The notes: generated by a model from the letters alone, not told the origin. DNA of 64,000 nucleotides from Sarcocystis neurona (GCA_000727475.1 KL647288.1:5538306-5602305); one strand, 5' to 3'; counted from the stretch's first letter, positions 45,796 through 58,414 are shown. Translations and numbers: made by a program.

Positions 45796-46518
45796 ACGTC
45801 GCTACATTTCCTTAAAGAATCAGCTGCATTGCTTACTTCGTCCGTAGGTGTGAATTTGTATTTACCTTCCTGATGTGGTTCGATTGTGCATACACACGTG
45901 TACGTCCGAGACTTCCATTGAGATGTACCTCCAAGTAAACTCGTATGTACGTGTAGAGAGATACGTATGTTGATGCCGGGTACTATGTGTGCATACACAT
46001 GCGCGGGAAAGAGATGTGGTCGTAGAGGTGTGGACACGTGTATATATATATATATATGTACACATCGTAGAGGTGTGGACACGTATATATATATATATAC
46101 ATGCACACATCTGATATGCGTGTATACACACACATATCTGTAGGTGCATGTATACAGATATGTATACGTAGCCGCACACGTATATGTCTGCACACGTACA
46201 CTTCCTGGTGTGTACAATATCAGCAAGGCAGGGGCTCCAGGCACACCTCATGTTGTAAGTCGAAATACATCAACATTTCTATCAGGTGCTGAGACAATGA
46301 GACCAATTGCATGCGTAGTTTCGCGCGGACCAGGGGTACGTACACCCCGAGCTTTTGTTCTGAGTGTTGAGTACATTATACTAGAGCAACTATTACTAAT
46401 ACTACGTCATTCCCAGCTGTTTCGACCACAGAAGAGATACCCGAAAATTACGGCAGTGCCCAGCACTCACGAAAAAACACGCTCTGCAGCTGTCTGTCCT
46501 TGCGTGTGTGGGATGAGA
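45796..46518. repeat. Spacer with duplicated (TA)n motif
   Basis: The phrase CGTAGAGGTGTGGACACGTR followed by (TA)n occurs twice (about 46021-46056 and 46068-46104). No gene is supported; short frames are Cys/Tyr/Ile-rich. Confidence 0.45.
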
Positions 46519-46700
46519 CACTGCGTCAAACCAGGGCGTTCGGGTCTGAAGAAATTGAGAACTGCATATAAATAGACCGTCTGTATAATGCCTGGAGAGA
46601 TTGGGAGGCGCATATAAATAGGCCGTCTGTGTAATGCTTGGAAAGATTGACAAGTGCATGTTATCACGCCGCCTGTGTAGTGCGCGAAGAGGTTAAGAAG
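46519..46700 (+). repeat. Degenerate ~46-bp tandem repeat, four units
   Basis: Units start near 46519, 46561, 46607 and 46654. The middle pair is best kept: GCATATAAATAGRCCGTCTG, then TRTAATGCYTGGARAGATTG. The outer units are heavily diverged. It includes TATAAATA words, so promoter predictors may be misled here. Confidence 0.6.
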
Positions 46701-46829
46701 AGCCACGCGACAGTCAATGCCTTCCGTGCGTGTGTTCATTCAGCGTCTTCAAGATCCACGTGTAGTAAACCTCTCTATTGCCCGCATGCAATCCGGGTTG
46801 CCAGCCCTTGCTCACGAGCAGTGCAGGGG

Positions 46830-47070
46830 TCAGCGCCCGCGTGAAAGTCTTTTGAGTGCGTAGATGCAGTCAAGTGTTTGTGTACAATCAAATTACCAGT
46901 GCCTGCACGCGAACAACGTAGTTGGTGGTGGCGTGCTGTCTTATTCAAGTAGTGTCCACGTGTAATCAAAGGACGTGCCTGCATGTAAGTAGCGTAGTCG
47001 GTGGCTGCGTATGCAGTCCTATAAGTGAGCCCACGCCTGCAACCACGGTTGTCAGTGATGACGTGCAGGG
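46830..47070 (+). repeat. Degenerate ~76-bp tandem repeat
   Basis: Two clear units (from about 46879 and 46957) share GTGTANAATCAAA, GTGCCTGCA, AACNNCGTAGTYGGTGG and a TCYTATWMAGT word. A third partial unit follows, and perhaps one before, near 46755. Non-coding. Confidence 0.55.
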
Positions 47071-47439
47071 AGACCCTTCCGGGTAACCGTGCGCAGCTTA
47101 CTCAATAAGCTCCTGCATACACTCAGAGTCTCTGGTGCTTCCATGCCATAACTCGCAGAACTCTCAGAAGGGCTTGCATGCAATCGGCACACGCCGTCAG
47201 GCCGAGTCAAAACGCAAGTCATATTCCTTGTCGAGCAGCGTAAACAGCGGAAAGCTGCAGTCGCCGCGCTTCGGGTGCCCACACACTATTGAGAATGCGC
47301 ACGTGTAGGAAAGTCAAAATTTGCCGGGACACGTATGAAAATGGAGGCGGCGATTTGGTGTATCGACTCCAGAGACATCGACTGGACTACAGCAGTGGAA
47401 GCCGCTACTCATAAAGAAAAAACGCGCGGGACAAAGCGT

Positions 47440-48290
47440 GCGCGACGGAAGTAAGCTTCCGGTGCCTGTACACCACAGAGTGAGAACCCGGTGGACGTAC
47501 AACGGAGGTGAAGCCCACACGTGTGGAAGCAAGGGAGCCAGATGCTAGTGTGCGTACACCAGATGACCCCGACGGACAGGCAGAAGGAAGTGAAAATTGA
47601 CCTACTACAAGAAAGGGAAGTGGCCAATGGTGACCGGTTACGGTGCGCCGATTATACGGCAGTAGCCGGAGTTCGACGTACACCTAGCAAAACGACAGGC
47701 CGCAGTATAGGTATAGGTAAGAGTCTGCAGTAGGCGCAGCGGAGTACGAAGGTTTGGTGTGTCTGCAGCAGGAGAGGGAATCTCAGTACGCGGCTGCATA
47801 GAGGAAACAGTGTCTGGCGGACGTACGCCAGAAAGTGAGACTTTGGAGCCCGCACAGCAGGCAACAAAAATTTGGTATACGTCCTGCAGACGACCAGGGC
47901 CCGACGTGTGCATCGGGCAAGCCCCTCGACACAGTTATATCAGTGGAGGCCCTGTACGTCCAGCAGAAAGGAAGAGTCGCCGATTTGTTTTTGGCGAAAG
48001 TGATAGTCGAGTGTGCGTACAGCAGAGAGTGTCACAATCAGACCCACACATGGAACAGGTGGAAATGTGGAGTAGGGACACAAGAACAATGAAGAATTTG
48101 ACTGCGTACGGCGACACTGAAACTGTAGAGTACGTACAGGCGACAGCAGGAACCGGGTGTACGTCGTCGACGCGTCCGGTGTACGTACAGCTAAAACTAA
48201 ACCGTCCCGCTACAACGGCGACGATAAATATGTGGTGCGCGTCCAGCAGAAAGCAACAAGAGTCTTGTCTGTCTACGCGAAAGTGGAAGG
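47440..48290 (+). repeat. Degenerate satellite with GTACGTACAGCAGAAAG word
   Basis: The word GTRYGTACAGCAGARAG or close variants recurs at about 47494, 47545, 47674, 47821, 47953, 48013, 48135, 48180 and 48235, at uneven spacing of roughly 45-145 bases. A plus frame of 197 codons (47759-48352) crosses the array, but its peptide repeats (YVQ, VCVQQ) merely mirror the DNA word. Treated as non-coding. Confidence 0.5.
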
Positions 48291-48674
48291 CATCACGACA
48301 CCAGAAGACAGCGAGAGTGGACAACACGGAGAGAAGGTGCGTTCAGATCTGACACACACGTCAGCCAGGTGCAAGAGACTGGATCCGGTGGACACATCTT
48401 GAGAAGTCAAATTTACTCTCTGCTCTGCATGCATAGAAACACATACATTTGTATGTCTTTAAAGATGCAAATCTACACTGAAAAATGTATACAAGTACAG
48501 ATACGGCAGTGAAGAGATAAGCAAAAAAACCTTGCAACCCAGGGTCCACGTGCAGAATTGGGGAAGTCGCTACGGGACATGTAGTCTTGCGTAGCTGTGA
48601 AGGCCGAGCAGCTTCTTCACGTTTTCTACTGTTCTGCAAGCCAAGGCCTACTAGATATCTACAAATGTTGCAGC

Positions 48675-48899
48675 TTGCACTGCATCCCGATGTATGTACA
48701 CCTACTACAGCTTGCACTGCATCCAGGTAGACTGCACCTTGCACTGCACCCTGGTGTATGCACACCTACTGCATCTTGCACTGCACCCAGGAGTATGTAC
48801 ACGTACTGCGTCTTGTACTGCATCCAGGTGTATGTGCACCTACTGCATCTTGCACCGCATCCAGGTGTATGTATACCTACTGCTGGCTGCATTGCATAC
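48675..48899 (+). repeat. 37-bp minisatellite, about six units
   Basis: Units of the form TTGCACTGCAYCCAGGTGTA plus TGYACACCTACTGCATC, 37 bases long, with one shortened unit near 48711. The period is not a multiple of three, so the three frames cycle and the translated LHPGV/YCIQV peptides are by-products. Confidence 0.8.
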
Positions 48900-50090
48900 G
48901 TGTATACTTGCATTTGCGAGGGTGCACGCCGAGGTGTGGCCGAGTCCCCTACTGTTTCATCAAGCGAAAATACCTAAGCAGATCTACAAACCCCGCAGCT
49001 TCCCGCGTGCATTGCGACCTACACACATATACATACGGGAATTTGCAAGTGTGGACGCATATACGTACGGGTATCTGAGGGTGAATGAACAGCCCTGCAC
49101 AACACTGCTGCGCGCCTCCTTTGACGTATGCGAAGCAAACGAAGTTCGTCAAGAGACGTGGCACTTCCGAATCTTCAAAAAAAGATTCTTCTCCAAACGT
49201 TGCAACGTTCCCGTGTAGACATACACGCAGAGACACAAATGTACATACACGCATATAAGCCTCCGCCCATATCGCTCCCCATGTATACATATTTGTCCGC
49301 CCCCATGTAGCTCAACGTATCGTGCTCACGCAGCTGCATGCAAACAGACCCACACGAGCACGGGCGTACCGAAGGTGATATTTTACATATATGTATATAT
49401 ATATATATCTGTACCGATATATATATATGTACACATATCAGCACTGGTCTATAGTTATGTAGAGTTATGACGGCTTACATAGATACATATAGCTGATCAC
49501 ATATATATATATATATCATCAGCCATACGTATATATACGTATATCTAGATATGTGTGTAGACGTCTATGTACCACAGGAAGCGACTGCTCCGCGTGTGGA
49601 GTAAGAGAGATGTTCATTTCAGCAGTGCGCTGCAGTAACGCTTATCTAAATTGCAGCTTTTTTTTGTTGCTGTCCAAATTTCTTTCTCCTTTTGTTTTCG
49701 TATATTGTGGGCGTATTCTCCTGCCCTTTGTCTTTCTGCAGTCGTTCGGTGTGCAGTCGCTCGTCGTCCGAGTTTAAAAAGAGAAAAACGGAGAGATACA
49801 AAGTACAACTTTTTTTTGTGGTGAGACTCATGATGGCGGGAAAGACACATGGCTGTCTTACGGAAAACGCCGATGTAGACAAAATTTCCACCAGGTCAGA
49901 TAACGCCATTCGCAAAGAAGAGTCGCACACAGCAGAGCAGCGAGACGACGGCTAGCGAATATTACCTTTCTGCACCACGACAATGTTCGTACCGTCCAGA
50001 GTTAATGGGTGAAGAGGAGAAGAAATCAACAAGAAAAGAGGAGACGTAAAATAGAGACAAATCAATCAGACCGGTGTCCCCTACTCGACG
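48900..50090. other. No supported gene
   Basis: TA repeats at 49383-49440 and 49500-49550, then a T-rich stretch (49650-49720). Around 49830-49955 both strands have short ordinary-looking frames (plus GKTHGCLTENADVDKISTRS; minus MALSDLVEILSTSAFSVRQP). Neither can be linked to a gene, although a TTTCTGCAG acceptor at 49741 precedes the plus one. Confidence 0.35.
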
Positions 50091-50900
50091 CGTGCGGCTC
50101 CGGAAGATCGAACTCTGCCACTCTGACAAACAGCAGCCGCAGACAATTAACAACAGCAACAGACATATAAGAAAACAGCAGCATACACATGTATATACAT
50201 AAAAAAGTAGCATACATACATACATACATATGTACAATACAGCAGCAGGACATACATATATATATGTATGTATATATATAAAAGAGCAGCAGCAGATATA
50301 TAATAAAACAGCAGCAGCAGCAGTTATGTGATCCAACAGCAGCCGCAGCTATCAACGGCAGCGAGGAGCAGACGCAACACGTACCAGCAGCAACAGATCG
50401 CAGCAGCAGCAGCAGCAAAGATAAAGACCAGCCCCCAAAAGAGACGCGAGAGACAGGAACAGCAACACATCGTAGCAGCAACACATCGCCGCAGCGGCAC
50501 CGCGCAGGAGCAACTGACAGCGACGGCGGTGTCGTCCACGTGACGGCGCAGCAGAGAGTACGAACAGCAACAGAATGCCACCAAAACCAGCAGCAGAACG
50601 CAACCAAGAACAGTAGCAGACATGAACCAAGAGTAGTTGCAAACAGCAACGTCAAAACCACCAAAGGGCAAGAGGAAGGGCAGCAGAGAGCGCCAGGAAG
50701 GGCTGCAGAGGACAACACCAACAGGTAAGGGCAGCAGCAGTAGGCGAAGGCAGCACCGGCAGACCGCAAGAGAAGAGCCTCCGCGCAGCAGCAGCAGCAG
50801 GGGCAAAAGTTTCTGCGGAGCTGCTGTGAGTAGCAGCGGGCAGAGACCCAGCAGCACGACGGCGATGAAGAACAACTGAGAAGAACGGAGAGAAGGAAGA
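50091..50900 (+). repeat. CAG-rich block without clear gene
   Basis: Interrupted CAG/AACAGCA repeats on the plus strand, with a (TA)n stretch at 50240-50320. Plus frames are under 85 codons and Gln/Arg/Lys-rich; the 288- and 232-codon minus frames are Leu/Cys/Ser strings made by the same triplets. It may be intronic or untranslated DNA. Confidence 0.5.
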
Positions 50901-52360
50901 AACTGGTCAAGGCGAATGCAAACCGCAAAGATAAGGCGGCAGAGAGGGAACGCAGTGCCGACGAGCAGGAGAAAACTCAAGCGGAAGGGACGAAGAAGAA
51001 GGAACGCCACGCCAGTGACCAAGAAGACCGGAACAAAGTGTCAACGGCATGAAACAGAAGAAAAAAATACACAAAAATTGCACAGTGAAATTCCTTCTGT
51101 TCCCCCGTCGCAAAAATCCACATACGCACAATCTCGTCTCTACAACATTTTCCATGAATACACACATACGCAAGATATACATATATACATACGTATACAC
51201 ACATACATTTCTACATACATACGTGTACGCATATAAATATATACATATATATATAGCACGCACACCTATACATTTCTATATACATACATGTATATATATA
51301 CATATATATATAAGGCACGCACGTCTGTACCCGTTTTTTCCGTCTCTTTCTCTCCGTCTATATCTCCCTCTCTCAATACGCAAGTCAACGAATATACAAA
51401 CACGGTTTCTTCCCCCTATACATCTGTATACACATACATACATACATATATATATATTTATATGTACCAAATCTGTACGTAGCCGTTTCCTCTCTATCTC
51501 TCTCTCGCTATGTCTCCCCCTCTCTTCCCCTCTCTCTATATGCATATTACACAAAATGTAGAAACGCTGCATTCTTTCTACACATATATGTATATTTACA
51601 CCTGGATACTTATATGCATACATATATATATACACACACGAACATACATATGTACTAATGTACATGTATGTGTATATATATATATATATATGTATACAAA
51701 CAGAATTATAAGTAGAGGGCATGCACGTTAATACGTATCCATTTCCTTTGTTTCTCTCTTTCTCTCTGTCTCTCGCCATCTCTCTCTCTTCACACGCATA
51801 TTCAACGAATAACGGACCACGGTGTGTTCTCTCTCTCTCTCTATATATATCCCTGTACGTATACGTATATATATGTAGATATAAACGTCTTTTGCCCTCT
51901 CTCTCTCTATATATGAATATACAGAACCATGGTGTGTTATATATATATATATCCCTGTACGTATACGTATATATATATATATATATACGTACACAGATAT
52001 AGACGTCTTTTGCCCTCTCTCTCTATATATATGAATATACAGAACCATGGTGTGTTATATATATATATATCCCTGTACGTATACGTATATATATACATAC
52101 ACAGATTAGACGTCTTTTTCCATAGAGAACCACGGTGTCTTCTATATATACATCCCTGTCCGTATACGTATATATATACACACAGATATACACCTCTTTC
52201 TCTCTCTCTCTATATGAATATAAATATAAGGCATCTACGTCTGTACTATCTAATTTCTCAGTCTCCCGCTCGCCATCAGCCTCTCTTTAGACGGATATTA
52301 CATGAATGTATAAAAACACTGTGTTCAACAAAATGAAGACTGCCTCCTCTTTGATGGTAC
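50901..52360. repeat. TA/CT microsatellite region
   Basis: Long (TA)n, ATACAT and (CT)n runs. Frames are Tyr/Ile/Ser strings. No gene is supported. A higher-order repeat within it is listed separately. Confidence 0.65.
51810..52220 (+). repeat. 80-120-bp higher-order repeat, four copies
   Basis: Each copy has ACCACGGTGTGTT or ACCATGGTGTGTT, a (TA)n run, CCCTGTACGTATACGTATAT and then AGACGTCTTTTGCC with (CT)n. The CCCTGTACG word starts at 51851, 51951, 52071 and (variant) 52153. Copy length varies with the embedded (TA)n and (CT)n tracts. Confidence 0.7.
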
Positions 52361-53590
52361 ATACTTTTGTGTCTCCCTCTCTGTTTTTGTGTATACCGGT
52401 CTACAGCCATGTACACACATAATCCGTGCATGCACTTCCACCCTCCGTCTAGCTACCTCCCTCTATGCGCTCTACATGAATACGCATACGTATATACACA
52501 CATATATACACATATATACATATATACATATATCGCACAAACGTCTACATTTTGCTACCACAGTTATTCTTTTCCAGCCACATATACATATATACATCTA
52601 TATACGTACAGATATATATATATATATATATATATGTATGTTTTGTATGTGTGTACGTTATGTATGTATTTACGCACGTACGTATGTATGTATGTTACGT
52701 ATGTATGTATGTATCTATGTACGTATGTATGTATGGCAGTATGTTGTATACATATGTATGTACGTGTGTATGTATGTATGTGTATACAAGCAAACGTTAA
52801 CAATACGCAACCTCCCTATCTTTATTCACAGCACATATATATATATATATATGTACAGACAGACGTTGGCAATCTGCTACCTGCGTCGGTATCTATGTCA
52901 TTATCTCTATGCGTACACAGGTTTTCATTCTGCGTCTCAGTAGCTCGCCAAGTCTGTATCCGTGTTTAAAAGACATGGCTGCAAAGTGCCTCACAAAAAA
53001 AAGGAACACGTAGATTCAGGAAGGCAAGACCGGAGGGAAAAAAAGACCAAATCAAAGCGAGAGCGCGTGTCACCTGCAGCGACGACCTTTCGAATCCACC
53101 ATAAACGCACGCCCTGCAAAGAAAGAAACAGCAGCCGGAACAGCAGCAGCAAAGCGTGAGCGGAGGGCAGTAATACATGCAGTCGGGCAGCAACACAAGC
53201 AGCACAGCAGCAGTAGCAATGCGTGAGGAGGTACTAGTATATGCAGTCGGCCAGCAAAGAGCAGCAGCAAGAGCAGGAGCAGCAGCAGCAGCAGCAGCAA
53301 AAAAGTGAAGCGCGGGGGCTTCAGACGCTTCTACTTCCGTGCACTACCCGAGACACCAGTTACGTGATTGCTGCTGCTCTTCTCGCTGTTGCTGCTGCGC
53401 GCTCGTTTCTCTTCTCTCCTCCTCCTTCGTCTCTGTCTTTCTTCGCGCTTTCTTCTTTCACAGGCCCCTGCCTGCTCGACCTCCCCTCCTCCTCCTGCTG
53501 CTCTCGCTGCCGCCCGAGAAAGACCCCACCGCACTTCATATAAATACAGCCGCACGAGCACCTCGAGCGTCTCGCCCACTCATACATACA
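52361..53590. other. Microsatellite then short CAG/CTG blocks
   Basis: (TA)n and a GTATGTAT tract fill 52480-52860. Then come a short Lys/Arg-rich plus frame (52962-53159), a CAG run (53105-53300) and CTG/CCT-rich DNA (53370-53520) whose minus frame is Arg/Glu-rich. No start, splice pair or motif supports a gene. Confidence 0.4.
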
Positions 53591-54910
53591 CACGCATGTA
53601 TGTACCTATAAACATAAATACATGAATATTTATGGATATGTACGCACACACATACACATACACGCACATGCATATATATATATATACACATACACATAAA
53701 TATATAAATATATATATATATGTATACGTATATATATATATATACACGCACACCGACTTACACACAAACAGACACACACACACACACACACACACCAATA
53801 CCTAAGCGTATATGGATACGTTCATACATTATATATATAAGTAAATACCTGAATATTTATAGATACACACGCACATACATACACGTACACGCACATATAT
53901 ATATACAGAGAAATATATATATATACATATGTACGCACACCTACATACATACATGCACGCACACAGAACATACATCAATACATGCATACACACATATACA
54001 CGCACACAGACACACACCCGTATATACGCGTATATCTATGTGTAAAGGTACATATATGTATGTACATATCTAGACGTACAGTTCAATACGGTTGAATCTA
54101 CATAGATTTTGTAGTCCACGTTTCTATAGATCCTCTCCCTGTGTTCTGTTGTTTCTGTCTCTCCATGAAGTCTTTCCACATACACATATATATCTATCTA
54201 TCTTAGATTTATATGGACTCCTACGAAAAGTCTTTCTATATATAAATATGTATATGTACATTATAATTACCTTATATCTACATCGACCTGTACGAAGTCT
54301 TCACACATATATATGCATTCTACATCTACATCTTGACCTGTATGAAGTTCTTGGGCTTTATATATGTATGTACATATATACATGTACATATATGTCTATA
54401 CAGACCCGTACAAGGTGTCTTCATATATATATTCCTCCATCTACCCTCTCTGTCTCTCTACATGCATCAACGCTTTACACATATCTTTTATTTATATGGG
54501 CCTGCATGAAGTTTTTAGACACACACACACACACATACATGTATATATGGAGGCTCTACATATATCTGTCTCATTATATCGACGTGCAAGGAAACTTATC
54601 ACATACAAATGTCGGTATGTTCCACCTGTGTCGCCTTGTTTGTGCCTTGACCATCTATATCAACCTGTATGAAGGCTGTCCATATATATATATATATCTT
54701 ACATCTATGTCATGCTGCATGAAGTCTCTACATATGTATATCTTGCCCATATACATATTCCTGTACGACGTCCATATACATATATATATATATATACCTC
54801 TCACATCTATATCGTCTTGTACTGAGTCTTTCCACATATACATGTATACCCGAATTTATATATATATATATCTGCACATACATATATATATGTGGGGGAA
54901 ATATAGATAT
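53591..54910. repeat. Microsatellite and ~60-bp degenerate repeat
   Basis: (CA)n and (TA)n fill 53590-54100. From about 54110 to 54840 the phrase ATCGACCTGTACGAAGTCTT recurs about ten times in degenerate form, each followed by (TA)n; clear copies start near 54281, 54342, 54401, 54498, 54656 and 54810. The 319-codon plus frame across it (54092-55051) is a Tyr/Ile/Leu/His translation of the repeat and not accepted as a gene. Confidence 0.6.
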
Positions 54911-55134
54911 ATATGGACGTTCGGTTGTTGTGGGGGCTACGTCTGGGTGCCAAGTTTTTTCCTTCGTCGCTCCCAACCTTGGGTGCATGCAAGAAATACA
55001 CGAGGAGAAATGCAGATGCATATGCACATGGGGCCGAGGATGTCAAAATAAAGGAGACGTTGACTTTCGCATGCAAAAGATTTACTTTTTCATTTGCAGG
55101 CACAGAACAATAGCAGCCTCCTACCTAGTTCGTC

Positions 55135-55965
55135 ATGGGCAAGGACAGGAACAAAGGCGCCGTTGCGACTTTCTTCCCTGCGAAGTCTGCCCCCATCACC
55201 ACCCCACATCACACATCGGCAGCAACAGCAACATGCAGCAGCAGCAGTAACAGCAAAACACAGCAACACGCAGCAGCAGCAGCAGACGAAGAGTCGCAGC
55301 AGCAGCAGCGGGAGCAGCACCGGAGTCGGAACGGCAGCAACTGGTATGGCGGCAGTAAAAGCAGCAGCAGCAGCTGCAGCCGCGTAGGGCAGACGAGGAA
55401 CAGGAAGAGCAAAAAAGCAGCAGCAGTCCACCAGCAATACGCAGCAGAACAGCAGGGATATGAACAGCAAAAGCAGCCGCTGGCATACGGAAGAGCAACT
55501 CCAGCACAGCAGCAGCAACAACGTAGCGCCAGGACCTCGCAGCAAGCTACAGCACTCCGGCGTCGCAGTGATAGCAGCAGCAGCAGCCCTGAAACCAGCA
55601 GCAGCCCTGAAACCAGCAGCAGCCCTGACACCAGCAGCAGCAGCTCTGCGAGCAGCAGCAGCACTGCGAGCATTAGCAGCAGCAGCAGCTCTGCAGCGGC
55701 TCTGCGAGCAGCAACAGCAGCAGCTCTAAGAGCAACAACAGCAGCAGCTCTAAGAGCAGCAACAGTAGCAGTTCTGAAAGCAGCAGCAGCAGCGCTGAGA
55801 GCAACAGCAGCACGTCTGAGGGCTGTGGCAGCAGCTCTTCAAGCCCAGGAGCAGTTCTGCGAACAGCAGCGGCAGCGGCCTTGTCCCGGCAGGAGCAGTG
55901 CAACGAGTAGCGATATACGTACTGGCACTGATCAAGCAGATACACAAGTTTCGTCTTCTCGATAG
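55135..55965 (+). CDS. Ser/Ala/Gln repeat protein, hypothetical
   Basis: ATG at 55135, only two codons after an in-frame TAG, opens MGKDRNKGAVATFFPAKSAP and continues for 276 codons to TAG at 55963. Order: a basic, non-repetitive start; a Ser/Gln-rich part; three SSPETSS/SSPDTSS units (about residues 144-165); poly-Ser; then AALRAAT-type units (about 185-240) that would form an Ala-rich helix; and a polar end. The CAG run is in sense orientation and the repeat units are multiples of three, both favouring coding. An acceptor-like TTTTTCATTTGCAG ends at 55100, so it may be an internal or second exon. No domain recognised. Confidence 0.45.
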   Translation: MGKDRNKGAVATFFPAKSAPITTPHHTSAATATCSSSSNSKTQQHAAAAADEESQQQQREQHRSRNGSNWYGGSKSSSSSCSRVGQTRNRKSKKAAAVHQQYAAEQQGYEQQKQPLAYGRATPAQQQQQRSARTSQQATALRRRSDSSSSSPETSSSPETSSSPDTSSSSSASSSSTASISSSSSSAAALRAATAAALRATTAAALRAATVAVLKAAAAALRATAARLRAVAAALQAQEQFCEQQRQRPCPGRSSATSSDIRTGTDQADTQVSSSR

Positions 55966-58414
55966 AAATCATACGAGGAATTTTTCCATAGGAGAGAGAC
56001 TTGTCCACAACAGCGACAGGCATCCACGGCGTCTTCCACAAGTAACAAGCAAATCAGCAGCAGACTGACTGCACCGGAGTAGTCACATGGGCACACAACG
56101 CTCTGCCTCACAGCAGCAACACGGCAGCCAAAGGCAGCGGTGCAGATACGTGGGCAGCATGTCCCACACGCCAGCAGCAGCCATCAAAATGACATACGTA
56201 TATACACATCTAAATGCGTGCCTTAGTCTCAGTCGTTTCTCTCTATAGCGACATATATCAGGTACTTGTAGTTGTTCACATTTATACATATACATATATA
56301 TACATATCTATGTAGCGCGTTGTCTTGCTTTGTCAACTATTTAACTCCATTCGCCTACAATAACACGTCATAGCGTGTTATTGCTCTCTCTACCCACACA
56401 AACAAGAAAAATCGCGTCTCCTTCAATCTTTGCATCTGGATAAATATAGACGTCTCTATTCCTGTACACACATACATATATATGTGAATATTTTGTGTTA
56501 CACATATATATATATATGTATGTACGTCCTCCTACACCACTTCTTCACAAAGTGTACGCGGGAAGGTGCGTCTTCTTCAACAGCTGTGTTTGTGTAGACA
56601 TTGACGCACACATCTAAATGTCTATACACTTCGAATTTTGATTTTACCTCCCTATCGACATATACATATATATATATATGTGAATATCTCTGCCTTTATC
56701 TCTCTCTCCATATATATGAATAGGCAGTTATGTGTACGCATGACTTACCTGTACAGAGATACAGAGGCAACCGTCGTCTTCGTTCCCGTATCTCTTCCTC
56801 TGCCTCTACCCAGACGTCTATACCTACACAACTATACGTAATTACACAAGCATACTCATACGTATATACACACATACAGGTGTATACGTCCATGCATATA
56901 AATCTATCTACCCATTCATATATATATATATACACACAAATATATGTATGCACGTGTACGGATATAGACGCCCACATATATATATATATATATATGGGTA
57001 TGTGTGTATAGGAAATTATACCGGGCATGCTTGTAGCAGCCGTAGAGGAGGAGACAGGGGAGCAGGAGCAGCGGCATCGCGCGAAGCAACGCGTGAGACA
57101 GCAGCTGCGGGGGAGGTCGTCCTGTCGCAGCAGCTCCTGCGGCCTCTGCTGCTGCTGCTGCTTCACTGCTGCTGCTGCTTCTTCCCGGCCGCCCGAAGAA
57201 AAATGACGTCGCCAGGCCGAGATGCTGCGCTGCTCGCGCGCGTTGCATCTGGACAGCGACACCAACCAACAGCAGCAGTAGCACCGCCTGCAAAAAGTTT
57301 TTCTTCCTGCAGCATCCACACGTATTTATTCCTGCCTCATATACCGGCATGTAGATCCGGTGGACGTACCCGAAGACGCGACTGACCGACTCCCCCAGTA
57401 CCACATATATTTATATCTATATGTTTCTACACATATGTGTGTATACCGTCCATCAATATACATAAACACATATATATTTCCTCTCTCCGTCTCTCTCTCT
57501 TTCTGTCATCGGCAATATCTCTCTCCGCTTTCTTCTATCTTGACGTGCGCCTCCCACAACGGGAAGTCCACGTAGATTGACTGGTTACGCGAGGGGCCCG
57601 TATAAATCATTTCTGTATCCATATGTGTCATCCATACATATATACATATACACATGTGTATATGGATAGATAGATAGGTAGACAGATAGGTAGATAGATA
57701 CGTAGATGCAGACATTCTGTCTCGAAATGTGTGAGTCATCGATAAATTATATATATATCTATGTATATATTACATACATACACCGCCACACAGGTTACGC
57801 GAGTGGCCCTTGTATATCATTTTTGTATATATATATATTATATACATGTACGTGTATTCACAGACACTCTCTCTCTCTCTCTTTACGTGAGTCATAATAC
57901 ATATATATATATATATATATACTCCTTCCACACTGGTTACGCATGTGGCCCCCCGATATCTATTTTCACACATATATATATACATATATATATATATATC
58001 AACCATATATACATACATATACACTTATATCGAGATATGCATAGAAGGTGAGTCATCCATACAAACACACGCACACACTCCCATGAATATATATATATAT
58101 ATCTACTCCCACGAATAATCTCTATATTCATATTCTCTATATCATGTGCTTATTCACCGTGTAGACATACACTGGGTGTATACCATACACACGTACGCTT
58201 ACATATGCATATATTTATATATATATATATATTTATATGTAGATACGGTAGGTAGTACGTGCGGCCACAGGAAGCGCGACCACTTGCGTAGTCATCACCC
58301 AGCGTGGGGCCACTGTTTCTCACAGGATTTTCCTGCTGCGTTTTGCTGTCACAGCTGCGCGTTGGGTTGCTGCTGCTGCTGCTATCACTGTCGCTTCTTT
58401 CTCTGCTGCTGCTG
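55966..58414. repeat. Microsatellite-rich spacer
   Basis: TA/GT runs dominate 56270-57010 and 57400-58250. Between them (57030-57390) lies a short CAG/CTG patch. There a minus frame reads ALLRAMPLLLLPCLLLYGCY, like a C-terminal membrane anchor, but it runs on into microsatellite and has no start. A minus frame at 58150-58449 is Ser/Arg-rich. No gene is accepted. Confidence 0.5.
57581..57965 (+). repeat. Three dispersed copies of a ~40-bp motif
   Basis: ACTGGTTACGCGAGGGGCCC at about 57580 has diverged copies at about 57791 (CAGGTTACGCGAGTGGCCC) and 57933 (CTGGTTACGCATGTGGCCC). The first two are followed by TATATCATTT or a close match. Spacing is about 140-210 bases, filled by (TA)n. Confidence 0.65.

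Noticed and set aside
47759..48352. 197-codon plus frame
   Set aside because: Its peptide periodicity (YVQ, VCVQQ) mirrors the underlying degenerate satellite word.
50062..50928. 288-codon minus frame of Leu/Cys/Ser
   Set aside because: By-product of plus-strand CAG runs and TA repeats; no start, domain or splice pair.
51810..52220. Possible CRISPR-like spaced repeats
   Set aside because: The repeats are separated by simple (TA)n and (CT)n tracts, not unique spacers, and the organism is a eukaryote.
54092..55051. 319-codon plus frame
   Set aside because: It translates a degenerate ~60-bp repeat and (TA)n; its composition is Tyr/Ile/Leu/His only.
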